Shown one piece after another: positions 26,475 to 35,540 of a stretch of DNA of 64,000 nucleotides. The position numbers and the translations under genes were made by a program. How positions within the stretch are numbered: the first letter of the stretch is position 1; every line of letters starts with the position of its first letter. Origin of the DNA: Thalassotalea_H sp040779345 (GTDB taxonomy: Bacteria; Pseudomonadota; Gammaproteobacteria; Enterobacterales; Alteromonadaceae); assembly GCA_040779345.1 (NCBI GenBank), contig JBFONU010000004.1, positions 222,836 through 286,835 of the forward strand, in the 5' to 3' direction. The notes under the pieces were generated by a model that worked only from the letters and a program-made list of their open reading frames with translations, was not told the DNA's origin and made no database searches.

Positions 26475-28961
26475 TTAATTTCTTTTTAATGCTCCATCAT
26501 GTTTTGCTTTCTTAGCATTAAACTTGTTGAGCTTATTAGATACCAATCCCTTAAACTTAAGTATGTTTTCTAAGTTTTTTGCGCTATACCCATCTGATTT
26601 TACATTTGTTTTTTCGGCACGCTTAAGCATTTCGAAAGCATTTGCTAGCATAATTATAGAATCATTATGACGATGAAGTTTATCTGCTTGATAATATCTA
26701 GCAATTGCTTTTCTCAATAAACAGAATGATTCCGGACGACCTATTTCTTTGGCACGTTCGATATATTTATCACCCTCGATTAAGTCCTCCAGTCGATAAT
26801 TTATTAATGCTAAATCGACCAGAGCATCACAATTTAATGGGTCAAGTTCAATGGATTTTTCTCCCATTTTTTTTGCATAAAGGTAGTTTGTTGTTTTATT
26901 GAAAAGCAACCAAGCAAACCTATCAAATAATGCTGAATTAAGAGGGTCATCTTCAATAGCAAGTTCGTACATTTCAATGGCACCGTCTATATCGCTTTTT
27001 CCAGCTAGAACCTTAGCAGCTTTTGCATATTCACTTCTAAAGGCTTCATCAACTCTATCTGATTGGTATTCTTTCTCTATTCTCTCTCTTTCAATGGCAT
27101 AGTGATCGACTTCCAGAGCAAGAGACTTTATTTTGTTTCTATATTCGTCTTCAAATTTTGTGTATTGATGTATAAAGAAGCGTTTGGCCAAATCAACGAC
27201 TTCTAGAGAATAGGTCCTGCCGTAATCTGTTAAGGTTGCAAAATGGGTCTCAACTAAGCTTTGCTGGAATTCTTCATTTTGAATCCCTACTTGCTGACAA
27301 ATTTGACTAACTGATACTTGGTCTAATGGGCATTTAACGTGAACTAAAACTAGAAAAGCTTCTTTTTGCAATTCGTTCATCCTTGCCCAAGCATCTTCGT
27401 ATAAAAACTCTAATAATTCTTCGTTGTTTTTCCGAAATATATTTTCAATTGCAGCATCTATACCCACTTGAGAATATGAAATATATTTTACTAGAGCTTC
27501 AAGCAGAATCGGTTTTCGCATTAGCTGATTGGCAACTTTTCGTAATTTAGAGTCTCCAGCTTGAAGAATAGGTGTTGCGGAATAATCCTCCGCTATTCTT
27601 TGCATTAAAGAGACTGCTTCTGACTCCGATAGTCCCTCAATAGGTATGGGAGTCGCTTCTATAAACTCGCGCCTTCTAGACGTGATAATAATTCGGCCAA
27701 TTAGTTTCCCTACTAACTTGAAAAATGCACCAAGATCTTTGACTTCTTGAGCAGACGTTGCCAATGTTTCTGTATTGTCGAGAATTAAAAGAATGTCATT
27801 TCGGTTGTATTTATTACCTTTAATCACTCCTACTGCTTTATCGATCAACGCTCGTCCTGAAATTGAATACCACTCAGCAGGAAGTACAGAATAAAAACAC
27901 CTCATAAGCTCTCTTATACACTCATCCATGGCTGGGGTTATTCCAGTAAAATGAGTCAAACCTTTCTCAGTCCATTTGGTTAATTTCGCTGTGTGATAAC
28001 AGATAATTTCTGGAATAGGTTCGTTAAAATCAAAATTGCTTTCTTTAAATTGATTGAGTAGTTCTAATACTAATGTTGTTTTACCGTAACCACCGTCTCC
28101 GTATACAAGACAATACCTTGAATCTTCATCATCCATCCATTCTTCAAGCGTTTCTAATTCCTTTGTACGCCCCTCAAATGTATCAGTCTGTCTAACAGGA
28201 AAGTTATGATAAAAGGAATATTGCTTATCGTTTGAAGTTATCTCTGTTAGTTCAAACTTATCAGCCAACTTCATATTATCTATTGAGAAGATATTATTTT
28301 CATTTAGCGGTAATATAAACTCTTCAGCGTTATCATTAGATAATACTTGTCCTGATAACTTCCATATTCCTTTTTTAGGTCTTGCGCTCAGTATTACAAT
28401 GGCATTTCCTTTATAAAGTAGAGGCGTTTCAATATTGAGACTTCCAATACCCTCAGGTAATGTCATTGTATTATTCGAGCCATTTATAGGTAGCATTAAG
28501 TTAAAAACTTCAAGACTCTCTCGAATAATTTCTTCCGTTCTCTGTGCCCACTCTGAAACTACTTTGTCATCCAAAACTCCATGAGCGCTTCGCTTATTTC
28601 TAAATTCGACCCACTTAACTAATTGTTTTCCTAAAGGTGAAGTTACAGATTCAGATTTTTCAAACCAGCCAAGCATTAATTGTGGTGCTACATACTCCCT
28701 TAAAAACGGAATAACATTATCTAGAATTTGAACAGGCAGTCCATCACTCGGTTTACAAAACCTATTAGTAAAATCCAATAAATCAATTTCGTCAGATGGT
28801 GTTTTCTTTTGGATTAGTTCAAATGAAGTGACAACCACAGTTTGCAATAAGGACCTTAAGATTGATGTAAGAAATGAAAGTTTCTCAGAATCATTTAGCT
28901 CACTTAACTTATCTATTTGGGATTCATATATTTTTTTCATAATAGGTTGTTCTTTACTCAT
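26475..28961 (-). CDS. STAND-type NTPase with TPR repeats
   Basis: About 828 residues from the ATG at 28961, whose bases overlap the end of hsdR (8 bases). Longer (29006) and shorter (28940) starts are possible. The N-terminal part (about 1-150) contains RNKRSAH (residues 121-127), an Rx5H arrangement that could be a HEPN-like RNase site. The NTPase has Walker A GDGGYGKTT (about 288-296), Walker B ILLILDNTE and a sensor IIITSRR. A winged-helix-like region follows, then TPRs (AIEMYELAIEDDPLNSALF and two further units). STAND proteins act as infection sensors that oligomerise; here it is attached to a type I restriction operon. The trigger is unknown. Confidence 0.83.
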   Translation of the reverse strand: MSKEQPIMKKIYESQIDKLSELNDSEKLSFLTSILRSLLQTVVVTSFELIQKKTPSDEIDLLDFTNRFCKPSDGLPVQILDNVIPFLREYVAPQLMLGWFEKSESVTSPLGKQLVKWVEFRNKRSAHGVLDDKVVSEWAQRTEEIIRESLEVFNLMLPINGSNNTMTLPEGIGSLNIETPLLYKGNAIVILSARPKKGIWKLSGQVLSNDNAEEFILPLNENNIFSIDNMKLADKFELTEITSNDKQYSFYHNFPVRQTDTFEGRTKELETLEEWMDDEDSRYCLVYGDGGYGKTTLVLELLNQFKESNFDFNEPIPEIICYHTAKLTKWTEKGLTHFTGITPAMDECIRELMRCFYSVLPAEWYSISGRALIDKAVGVIKGNKYNRNDILLILDNTETLATSAQEVKDLGAFFKLVGKLIGRIIITSRRREFIEATPIPIEGLSESEAVSLMQRIAEDYSATPILQAGDSKLRKVANQLMRKPILLEALVKYISYSQVGIDAAIENIFRKNNEELLEFLYEDAWARMNELQKEAFLVLVHVKCPLDQVSVSQICQQVGIQNEEFQQSLVETHFATLTDYGRTYSLEVVDLAKRFFIHQYTKFEDEYRNKIKSLALEVDHYAIERERIEKEYQSDRVDEAFRSEYAKAAKVLAGKSDIDGAIEMYELAIEDDPLNSALFDRFAWLLFNKTTNYLYAKKMGEKSIELDPLNCDALVDLALINYRLEDLIEGDKYIERAKEIGRPESFCLLRKAIARYYQADKLHRHNDSIIMLANAFEMLKRAEKTNVKSDGYSAKNLENILKFKGLVSNKLNKFNAKKAKHDGALKRN

Positions 28962-31521
28962 ACAAATGCTTTTGGAAACCAATGTAGGTATCCCTAATGG
29001 CTGCAATTGAACCTAACTCATCTAATGCATCGTCAATGGTGCTATATTTTAATTCTATTAAGCTAGGCATGTTTTTAACTGATAACTCGGTTACACCATC
29101 TTCAATATATTTTTCCAATATAAAATCGATAAACTGTTGCTGTTTATTATCTTTGAACGATGCTTCAATACTTGTATGTGCTTGGTCAGCACGCTCTTTA
29201 CGGCTTATTGCTTCAGTTGCATAAGCTACGTATCGCAGCACATCATATACATCGCTGTCTTTGGCATCGATAAGCTCTTTCATGCCTTCCAGCTTTTCGT
29301 TGTCGTAACCAGCATCCTCTAAGCCTTGTAGTAGTTTTTCACGAGTATCTGGCTTACTCCAAATTTCACGTAACTGATCTTCGTTTTCAAAAAACTGCGG
29401 TAAATCAGTAAACATACGTTCAACAAACTCTTTGGCTGTAATAGGCTTACCGTCAGGACTCCAGTACATGGCTGATGAAATATGTTGAATGGTACGTGTT
29501 TTACCGTCACTTAACTTAATAACAACAGGGCCAGTTCTTGTACACACACATGCAAACTCACCGCATTTAGAGCATGGCTCTGGCTCACATATACAAGGTG
29601 ATGATTCACATTTTTTGCAATCAGGTTCTGGGCAAACACAAGGCTCACTACCACATTCAGCGCAAGGCTCAGGTGGACATGCACATGGAGAGAAGCCACA
29701 AACCCCACATGGTGGTTTATCACAGCTACAAGGGTTATCGTTACAATCTTCGCATAAGTCATCTGGTGGTAACGGTTCACCATCCCAGTCAGGTTGTGCA
29801 AAGTTATGGTGGGCTTTTACAAAATCGTAAATAGTGAAAAAGTCCTTGCCGTCATACATACGTGTACCACGACCAACAATCTGCTTAAACTCAATCATGT
29901 TGTTACATGGGCGCATAAGCACAATATTGCGCACGTTACGGGCATCAACACCGGTCGATAATTTACGAGACGTTGTTAACACCGTAGGTATGGTTTTTTC
30001 GTTATCTTGGAAGGTATTTAAGTCGTTTTCACCCGCTTTACCATCATTAGCGGTAACACGAACACAATAGTTTTTATTGGTAGTCCAACCGTTCTGCTGT
30101 GCATATTGATTAATATAATCACGTACCATACCTGCATGCTCTTGCTTAGCACAAAATACTATGGTTTTTTCATTAGGATTTACTTTATCCATCCAGTACT
30201 GAACACGTTTTTTCTCACGTTCAGGGATAGTGATAATGCGATTAAAATCACCTTCTTTGTATAGCTTACCTGGTTCAGGTTCTTCACCTTCAATCACCAC
30301 ACCATCGCCTGGTGTATAAACGTATTCATCCATAGTGCCAACAATAGGATAAACTTTAAACGGCGTTAAAAAGCCATCATTAACACCTTCTTTTAGCGTA
30401 TATTTGTATACTGGCGTACCGAAATAACCATAGGTTTTAGCATTGTTTTCATCTTTAGGAGTGGCTGTTAAACCTAACTGTACCGCAGGTTTAAAGTGCT
30501 TGAGGATATCTCGCCAACTACTTTCATCATTAGCACCGCCACGGTGACACTCATCGATGATAATTAAGTCGAAGAAGTCTTCCGGGTATTGTTTATAATA
30601 AGCTTGCTCGTCTTCAACAATTTCTCCTTCTTCATTTTCTTCTACATCAGAGTTTGGCCCACTCATAAAGGTATGAAATATCGTAAAGAACACACTGGCG
30701 TTTTTAGGTACTGAGCCTCTTTTTCTGATCTCTTCTGGCGTGATCCTAACAATGGCATCTTCGCCAAAAGGGCCAAAGTCGTTAAATGCTTGGTTAGCAA
30801 GAATGTTACGGTCAGCCAAAAATAGAATGCGAGGTCTACGCTTTGCAAGTTCGGGGTTCTTCTGAGCTGTTAAGCTCCAACGGCTTTGGAACAATTTCCA
30901 AGAGGTTTGAAAGCCAATACAAGTTTTACCTGTGCCGGTTGCCAAAGTAAGCAGTACCTTTTGTTTACCTGATGCAATAGCTTCTAATGCATTGTTAATA
31001 GCGTTTTCTTGATAATAGCGCGGCTGCCAATCACCTTTAGTTTCAAACGGAATTTCAGCAAAACGTTCACGCCATATTTTTTTATAATCAGGTGCGCCTT
31101 TATCTTTCTCCGTAAAAGTTAATGCCCATAACTCTTCAGGCGATAGGTAACGGTCAACCAGGTTTTCCTCACCAGTTACCATATCAATTTGATAGATTTG
31201 ATGACCATTAGTGGCGTAACCCAATCTACACTGTAAGCGCTCAGCATAATCTTTGGCTTGGCGAACACCTTCGGTATAACCTAGTGACTCTTTTTTAGCT
31301 TCAACAGCTGCTAATTTTCGACCTTTGTAAATTAATACATAGTCACTGCTAACAGGTTGGCTGCGTTTGCCACCTGTTAGAATACGTCCTGGGCATATTA
31401 CTTCCCGTCGAATAAAGCTACCTTCAACTTCACCCCAACCATCATAGTTAAGGCGAGGGTCTATTAAATCAGCTCTAGTATCAGCTTCATTTCTATTGGC
31501 TTTATTCTTCGGGGTAAACAT
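28954..31521 (-). CDS. hsdR: Type I restriction endonuclease, R subunit
   Basis: 855 residues. The N-terminal nuclease has the PD-(D/E)xK pattern (DYVLIYKGRKLAAVEAKK). The SF2 translocase follows with Walker A ATGTGKT, DECH box (IIIDECHRGG), LGLTATP and the arginine-finger motif QIVGRGTRMYDG. The C-terminal part is of the EcoEI R type. Between the helicase and this domain is a cysteine-rich repeat block (residues about 590-660). It cuts unmethylated foreign DNA in complex with HsdM and HsdS. Its start shares one base with the hsdS stop (TAATG), and its end overlaps the STAND gene. Confidence 0.95.
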   Translation of the reverse strand: MFTPKNKANRNEADTRADLIDPRLNYDGWGEVEGSFIRREVICPGRILTGGKRSQPVSSDYVLIYKGRKLAAVEAKKESLGYTEGVRQAKDYAERLQCRLGYATNGHQIYQIDMVTGEENLVDRYLSPEELWALTFTEKDKGAPDYKKIWRERFAEIPFETKGDWQPRYYQENAINNALEAIASGKQKVLLTLATGTGKTCIGFQTSWKLFQSRWSLTAQKNPELAKRRPRILFLADRNILANQAFNDFGPFGEDAIVRITPEEIRKRGSVPKNASVFFTIFHTFMSGPNSDVEENEEGEIVEDEQAYYKQYPEDFFDLIIIDECHRGGANDESSWRDILKHFKPAVQLGLTATPKDENNAKTYGYFGTPVYKYTLKEGVNDGFLTPFKVYPIVGTMDEYVYTPGDGVVIEGEEPEPGKLYKEGDFNRIITIPEREKKRVQYWMDKVNPNEKTIVFCAKQEHAGMVRDYINQYAQQNGWTTNKNYCVRVTANDGKAGENDLNTFQDNEKTIPTVLTTSRKLSTGVDARNVRNIVLMRPCNNMIEFKQIVGRGTRMYDGKDFFTIYDFVKAHHNFAQPDWDGEPLPPDDLCEDCNDNPCSCDKPPCGVCGFSPCACPPEPCAECGSEPCVCPEPDCKKCESSPCICEPEPCSKCGEFACVCTRTGPVVIKLSDGKTRTIQHISSAMYWSPDGKPITAKEFVERMFTDLPQFFENEDQLREIWSKPDTREKLLQGLEDAGYDNEKLEGMKELIDAKDSDVYDVLRYVAYATEAISRKERADQAHTSIEASFKDNKQQQFIDFILEKYIEDGVTELSVKNMPSLIELKYSTIDDALDELGSIAAIRDTYIGFQKHLYE
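29542..29754 (-). repeat. Five tandem Cys-rich repeats inside HsdR
   Basis: The encoded stretch has five units of about 14-15 residues, each with the pattern CxxCxxxPCxC (last unit has Ala for Pro) and separated by Pro/Glu/Asp. The 20 cysteines lie between helicase and C-terminal domains. The pattern suggests metal binding, four cysteines per unit, or a stiff linker. In-frame repetition also explains the spurious long frames on the other strand. Confidence 0.85.
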
Positions 31522-32765
31522 TAAGCGGCAACTCCCTTGCTTTTTGTTAATTCACCTGTAAAGGCTTTTTGTAAAATGGACTTTTTAAGTTCGTCAATTG
31601 CTAATATCTTATTTTGATAAATTTGCTTAAGCGACTGAACTTGCCTTTCCATTTCATTAAGCTTTTTAACAACTTCTTTTTGCTCATCTATAGAAGGAAG
31701 TCGTATTTTTAAACTACGCACACTATCTTTAGTTATTGTTTGTGTTGCAGCGCCATTAAGTAACGGCTTTATTTGAGCTTTTCCGCTAACAGAATTTAGA
31801 TATCTAAAAATATACTCATTAACTGCTTTTTTAGGGTTTAATCGTATTAAAAATAAGTTCATTGCTAATGAACATGGTCGATCAACTTTTGGCATATAAT
31901 ATACTTTACCTGCATTTCCTATCTTACTCATTATTATTTCACCACCGTACAACGGGGTCTTTTTTAGATAGTTGTACGATGATTCACTTATATATCGCTT
32001 ATCATTCTTAAATTGTTTTTCAAAATCAGTGCTTCTTACCATCCATGCGTAATCTTCAGTATCTTTAAGTTCTACATGTTCTTTAAGGATTTTATAACTA
32101 CCGTTAGCGTGATAGTCTGTTAAAATATCAACAATATCACCGAGAGCCTCTTCATTAAAATTATTGTTACTATATGCTTGGTGCAAATAGCTTTCAAAAA
32201 GTTCTTTCGCGTTTTCTAGGTTTTTTTCTGCGGAAGCTCTTGCTTTATCAAGATCAATAAAGACTTTATCAAGAATCGTGACAATGCACTTTTGCTCATC
32301 AATAGACTCGGGATATGAAACTGAAAATTCATTTTCCAATTTTGTTCTTGCTAATTCTGTCTGCCCGCTGGCTCCCTCACCAGATTCTGCGATTTCTTTC
32401 TCAATTTTTATAAGCATGTAGCCAAAAAATTCGTTGTAGAATTTTCCTTTAATCGGCCTAACTATTGTCACATGAGTATCAACTGTTAGCGGTTGGCTTG
32501 GCAGGTTTCGTACTTGAGCTACCCGTCCTAATGTTCCTGTACCAGTAGAATTAACTAGTACATCTCCAAGTTGAATATAACGTTCTTCATTGACCTTCTT
32601 TAATTCCAGGTTATGGCGTCTAGCTAGCGAGTAATTGATAAGATGGTCTCTTACACATTTTTGATTTATTACGCAAATACCACCTTCTTCAATATACTTA
32701 GGTGCAATTCCTCGCTTTATCATTTCACAAACATCACCAAGTTTTTCTGTTTTCCATTCAGTCAT
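31521..32765 (-). CDS. hsdS: Type I restriction system specificity subunit
   Basis: 414 residues with two target-recognition domains (about 1-175 and 205-375), each followed by a conserved helix (LDKVFIDLDKARASAEKNLENAK and the C-terminal LKKSILQKAFTGEL). The two domains read the two halves of a split DNA site and dock HsdM. The ATG at 32765 shares a base with the hsdM stop (TGATG); a GTG just upstream is an alternative. The recognition sequence cannot be predicted from the protein alone. Confidence 0.93.
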   Translation of the reverse strand: MTEWKTEKLGDVCEMIKRGIAPKYIEEGGICVINQKCVRDHLINYSLARRHNLELKKVNEERYIQLGDVLVNSTGTGTLGRVAQVRNLPSQPLTVDTHVTIVRPIKGKFYNEFFGYMLIKIEKEIAESGEGASGQTELARTKLENEFSVSYPESIDEQKCIVTILDKVFIDLDKARASAEKNLENAKELFESYLHQAYSNNNFNEEALGDIVDILTDYHANGSYKILKEHVELKDTEDYAWMVRSTDFEKQFKNDKRYISESSYNYLKKTPLYGGEIIMSKIGNAGKVYYMPKVDRPCSLAMNLFLIRLNPKKAVNEYIFRYLNSVSGKAQIKPLLNGAATQTITKDSVRSLKIRLPSIDEQKEVVKKLNEMERQVQSLKQIYQNKILAIDELKKSILQKAFTGELTKSKGVAA

Positions 32766-34243
32766 CACAACAACTCCTGAATATTATTCAGAATCGTTTT
32801 AGTACCTTTATCAAGAGCTATAATTTCTTTTATTATTTCATTAGGTTCCCGGAGATTAATGACTTCCTCTCCATTTGGATTTTTGACTGATAGATCCCAT
32901 GTTGATTCATCAAGCTCTGTAGATGCAAATGACCATGAATTGTCTGAATCAGTAAAGTTTTTTTGTAGTTCTATAAACTCTTCCAAGTCTTTATCATTAA
33001 GTGGGTTGTTCTTACCCAAACTGCGCCCCGGATCTAATTGATAAAACCAAGTACTTTGCGTTGCTTCACCTTTAGTGAAAAAGAGCACGACTGTTTTTAC
33101 TCCAGCACCTAAAAAGGTTTTAGCAGGGCAATCAAGTACCGTATGCAAATTACAGTTTTCTAAAAGCTCTTTACGCAATGCGACAGCAGCATTGTCGGTA
33201 TTGGATAAAAAGGTATTTTTAATAACAATGGCGGCACGGCCACCTGGCTTTAGTGACTTGATAAAGTGCTGTAAAAACAGGAATGCCGTTTCACCTGTTT
33301 TTATCGGGAAATTCTGCTGAACTTCTTTACGCTCTTTTCCGCCAAATGGTGGATTTGCTAACACAATATCATGCTGGTTATTTGGTGTGATATCTTGCAA
33401 GTTTTCACCAAGCGTATTGGTATGTATTACATTAGGTGTTTCAATGCCATGTAAAATCATATTCATGATGGCAATAACGTAAGCTAGTGATTTTTTCTCT
33501 TTCGCGTAAAAGGTTTTCGTTTGTAGTGTTTCTTTATCGCTACGAGATAAACTTGCTTTAGGTTGTAATCTTTTTTCGTCTTCATAGTAAAGGTGATCAA
33601 ATGCCTCACATAAGAAGCCAGCAGAGCCAGCAGCACCATCATAGATAGTTTCTCCTATCTTAGGCTCTAGTACATCAATCATGGCTCGGATCAGTGGGCG
33701 AGGTGTATAGTATTCACCACCATTACGACCAGCGTTGCCCATGTTTTTGATTTTGGTTTCGTAAAGATGAGAAAGTTCATGCTTTTCTTCTTGCGAACGG
33801 AATTTAAGTTCATCAACTTTTTCAAGGCAGTCACGTAATGAATAACCACTTTGTAAGCGGTTTTTAAGCTCGCCAAATATCTCACCTATTTTATATTCAA
33901 TTGTGTTTGGGCTTTCTGCACGTTGCTTAAATGCTTTCAAGTAAGGAAATAGCTCTTGGTCAACATAATCAATTAAGTCATCACCAGTTAGGGCATTATC
34001 ATGATCAAATTCGCCTTTAGCCGTTTTAGGTGCTGCCCAACTACTCCAACGATGTTTTTCATCAATAATGTAGCTATATTCTTCCATCATTAATTCAGCT
34101 TTTTGAGACTTAGTAGCTTCTAAATCATCAAGGTATTTTAAAAACAACATCCATGATGTTTGTTCTGTGTAATCAAGCTCGCTAGAACAGCCAGCGTCTT
34201 TGTGGAGAATGTCATCGATATTTTTAAATGTTTGTTCAAACAT
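32765..34243 (-). CDS. hsdM: Type I restriction system DNA methyltransferase subunit
   Basis: 492 residues. The N-terminal HsdM helical domain is followed by an N6-adenine methyltransferase with the SAM motif (DGAAGSAGFL) and catalytic NPPF (ANPPFGGKER). It methylates adenine in the site chosen by HsdS to protect self DNA. The ribosome site AAAAGGAA precedes the ATG at 34243. It is the first enzyme gene of the operon, 30 bases after the WYL regulator on the same strand, so the regulator probably controls it. Confidence 0.95.
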   Translation of the reverse strand: MFEQTFKNIDDILHKDAGCSSELDYTEQTSWMLFLKYLDDLEATKSQKAELMMEEYSYIIDEKHRWSSWAAPKTAKGEFDHDNALTGDDLIDYVDQELFPYLKAFKQRAESPNTIEYKIGEIFGELKNRLQSGYSLRDCLEKVDELKFRSQEEKHELSHLYETKIKNMGNAGRNGGEYYTPRPLIRAMIDVLEPKIGETIYDGAAGSAGFLCEAFDHLYYEDEKRLQPKASLSRSDKETLQTKTFYAKEKKSLAYVIAIMNMILHGIETPNVIHTNTLGENLQDITPNNQHDIVLANPPFGGKERKEVQQNFPIKTGETAFLFLQHFIKSLKPGGRAAIVIKNTFLSNTDNAAVALRKELLENCNLHTVLDCPAKTFLGAGVKTVVLFFTKGEATQSTWFYQLDPGRSLGKNNPLNDKDLEEFIELQKNFTDSDNSWSFASTELDESTWDLSVKNPNGEEVINLREPNEIIKEIIALDKGTKTILNNIQELL

Positions 34244-34273
34244 TTTTATTCCTTTTAAATTCTTTAATTAATA

Positions 34274-35143
34274 TCAGCTATGCTGATAGCCAGGTGCAAT
34301 AGCGAGGTTCTCTGCACCGTATAATGTTTGACTGTTTTGCAAATAGAGCTGGTATTCCGGGCCTGAAAGTGAAGCACTTTCAGAACAATCCACGTTCCAC
34401 CGTCTTAATAAATATCCTGCCATTGCTGCACGTACGTTGACTTCTAACATGCCTTTTTCCATTCCAAAATCGAGCTTAATCGCGGTTGGATGCTTAACGT
34501 TATTTGGGTGCGGAATAATTTGTAATGGCACCATACGCATCCATTGATGATCTTCTAACTTATCTTCTTCAGGGGATGGTGTCTGTGCTTGAATTGTAAC
34601 TTTGGTAATTCGAGTTAAAACAAAGTCTCTGAATGACTTTGATTTGCGATCATATGCTCTTAAATGCCAACGTAAGCCGTTATCTACAATTGAGTGAGGC
34701 ACGAGTTCTCTTGCACCCGAACCACTGCTTAAAGACGTGTATATAACGCTAATAGGCTTATGGTTGATAATCGCTTGGGATAGTTTAGCGATAATATCAA
34801 TATCAGGTACGTTTAACGGGCTTGGTGATTCAATAGGAAATGAAGTATCACCAATCGAGTCAAAACCATCGCTAATGTTATTCGCTAACTTAATAAGCGT
34901 GCGGCGAGCATCATGTTTAAATATGGGCTTGAATTGCTTTGTGATGAAATACTTTTTTTCTACATTGTTATACGCCATATTCTCAGGTGCATTATCTTTG
35001 TAGAACTTTAAATCTCTTGTTGCTGCGGCAAGACCTAATTCGAAATGACTCACTATTTCACTACGAGTTACCATCCCAGTAAAATAGAGCTTAAAGTCTA
35101 TATAAGCTAAGCGCTGCTTCTGTGCAAAACTGAATTCGTCCAT
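34274..35143 (-). CDS. WYL-domain transcriptional regulator (BrxR/CapW-like)
   Basis: 289 residues. An N-terminal winged helix (about 10-70; MVTRSEIVSHFELGLAAATRDLKFYK) is followed by a WYL domain (about 120-210; ARELVPHSIVDNGLRWHLRAYDRKSK) and a C-terminal WCX-like part. BrxR/CapW proteins of this layout repress defence operons and are thought to respond to a nucleic-acid or nucleotide ligand. It heads the hsdMSR operon and is divergent from the ParS/phosphatase cassette, so one regulator may govern both. An imperfect inverted repeat in the gap is a candidate operator. Confidence 0.85.
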   Translation of the reverse strand: MDEFSFAQKQRLAYIDFKLYFTGMVTRSEIVSHFELGLAAATRDLKFYKDNAPENMAYNNVEKKYFITKQFKPIFKHDARRTLIKLANNISDGFDSIGDTSFPIESPSPLNVPDIDIIAKLSQAIINHKPISVIYTSLSSGSGARELVPHSIVDNGLRWHLRAYDRKSKSFRDFVLTRITKVTIQAQTPSPEEDKLEDHQWMRMVPLQIIPHPNNVKHPTAIKLDFGMEKGMLEVNVRAAMAGYLLRRWNVDCSESASLSGPEYQLYLQNSQTLYGAENLAIAPGYQHS

Positions 35144-35272
35144 TCGATAAATCTGATTCTATTGACATTTTCTATTCGAGTTGAAATAGTATGTCTCATT
35201 ATGAGTTAGACAGCAAATAGATTTTATGCTTTAGTGTTGATACAGATCATCACTACTTAAAAGCTTAAATTT
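35144..35272. promoter_or_regulatory. Divergent promoter and candidate WYL operator
   Basis: The 129-bp gap holds an imperfect inverted repeat at 35192-35212 (TGTCTCAT, one base, ATGAG, TT, AGACA). A TTGACA at 35162-35167 and a TAGTAT at 35187-35192 face the phosphatase cassette, but the 19-bp spacing is longer than ideal. The repeat overlaps the end of that -10, as a repressor site would. Confidence 0.45.
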
Positions 35273-35527
35273 ATGTCTCAGCAAAACACTAAACCCTCCC
35301 AAAAAAAACATACTAATTTAACTGAGCTAGAGCATTTAAAAGTCGAGCATTTTGATATTTATCAAGAGCTGATAAAACAGTTTAAATTTGATGGTCGAGT
35401 GTGCCAAGAATGGCTGAATAAACCCAAACGTCCTTTGCAAGGTAAGTCACCGTTTGAGCAATTATCCATAGATGCTGATGAAGTGATGGATATGCTAGTT
35501 CGCATGAGAACGGGTGACTTTTCATGA
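35273..35527 (+). CDS. Short MbcA/ParS-like (DUF2384) protein
   Basis: 84 residues. The last 45 fit the MbcA/ParS/Xre toxin-binding domain: VCQEWLNKPKRPLQGKSPFEQL followed by DEVMDMLVRMRTGDFS, matching the family pattern of a WL tip, LxGxxPxxxL and a closing LxRxxxG. The first 40 are charged and may replace the usual helix-turn-helix. The following gene starts 13 bases later and carries a longer copy of the same kind of domain, so the two products may dimerise. No RES-type toxin gene is next to it. Confidence 0.65.
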   Translation: MSQQNTKPSQKKHTNLTELEHLKVEHFDIYQELIKQFKFDGRVCQEWLNKPKRPLQGKSPFEQLSIDADEVMDMLVRMRTGDFS

Positions 35528-35540
35528 GGGATAAGTGCTA

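Noticed and set aside
29489..29834. Long plus-strand frames opposite the hsdR cysteine repeats
   Set aside because: They are mirror frames of a repetitive coding stretch; no ribosome site, and hsdR is intact.
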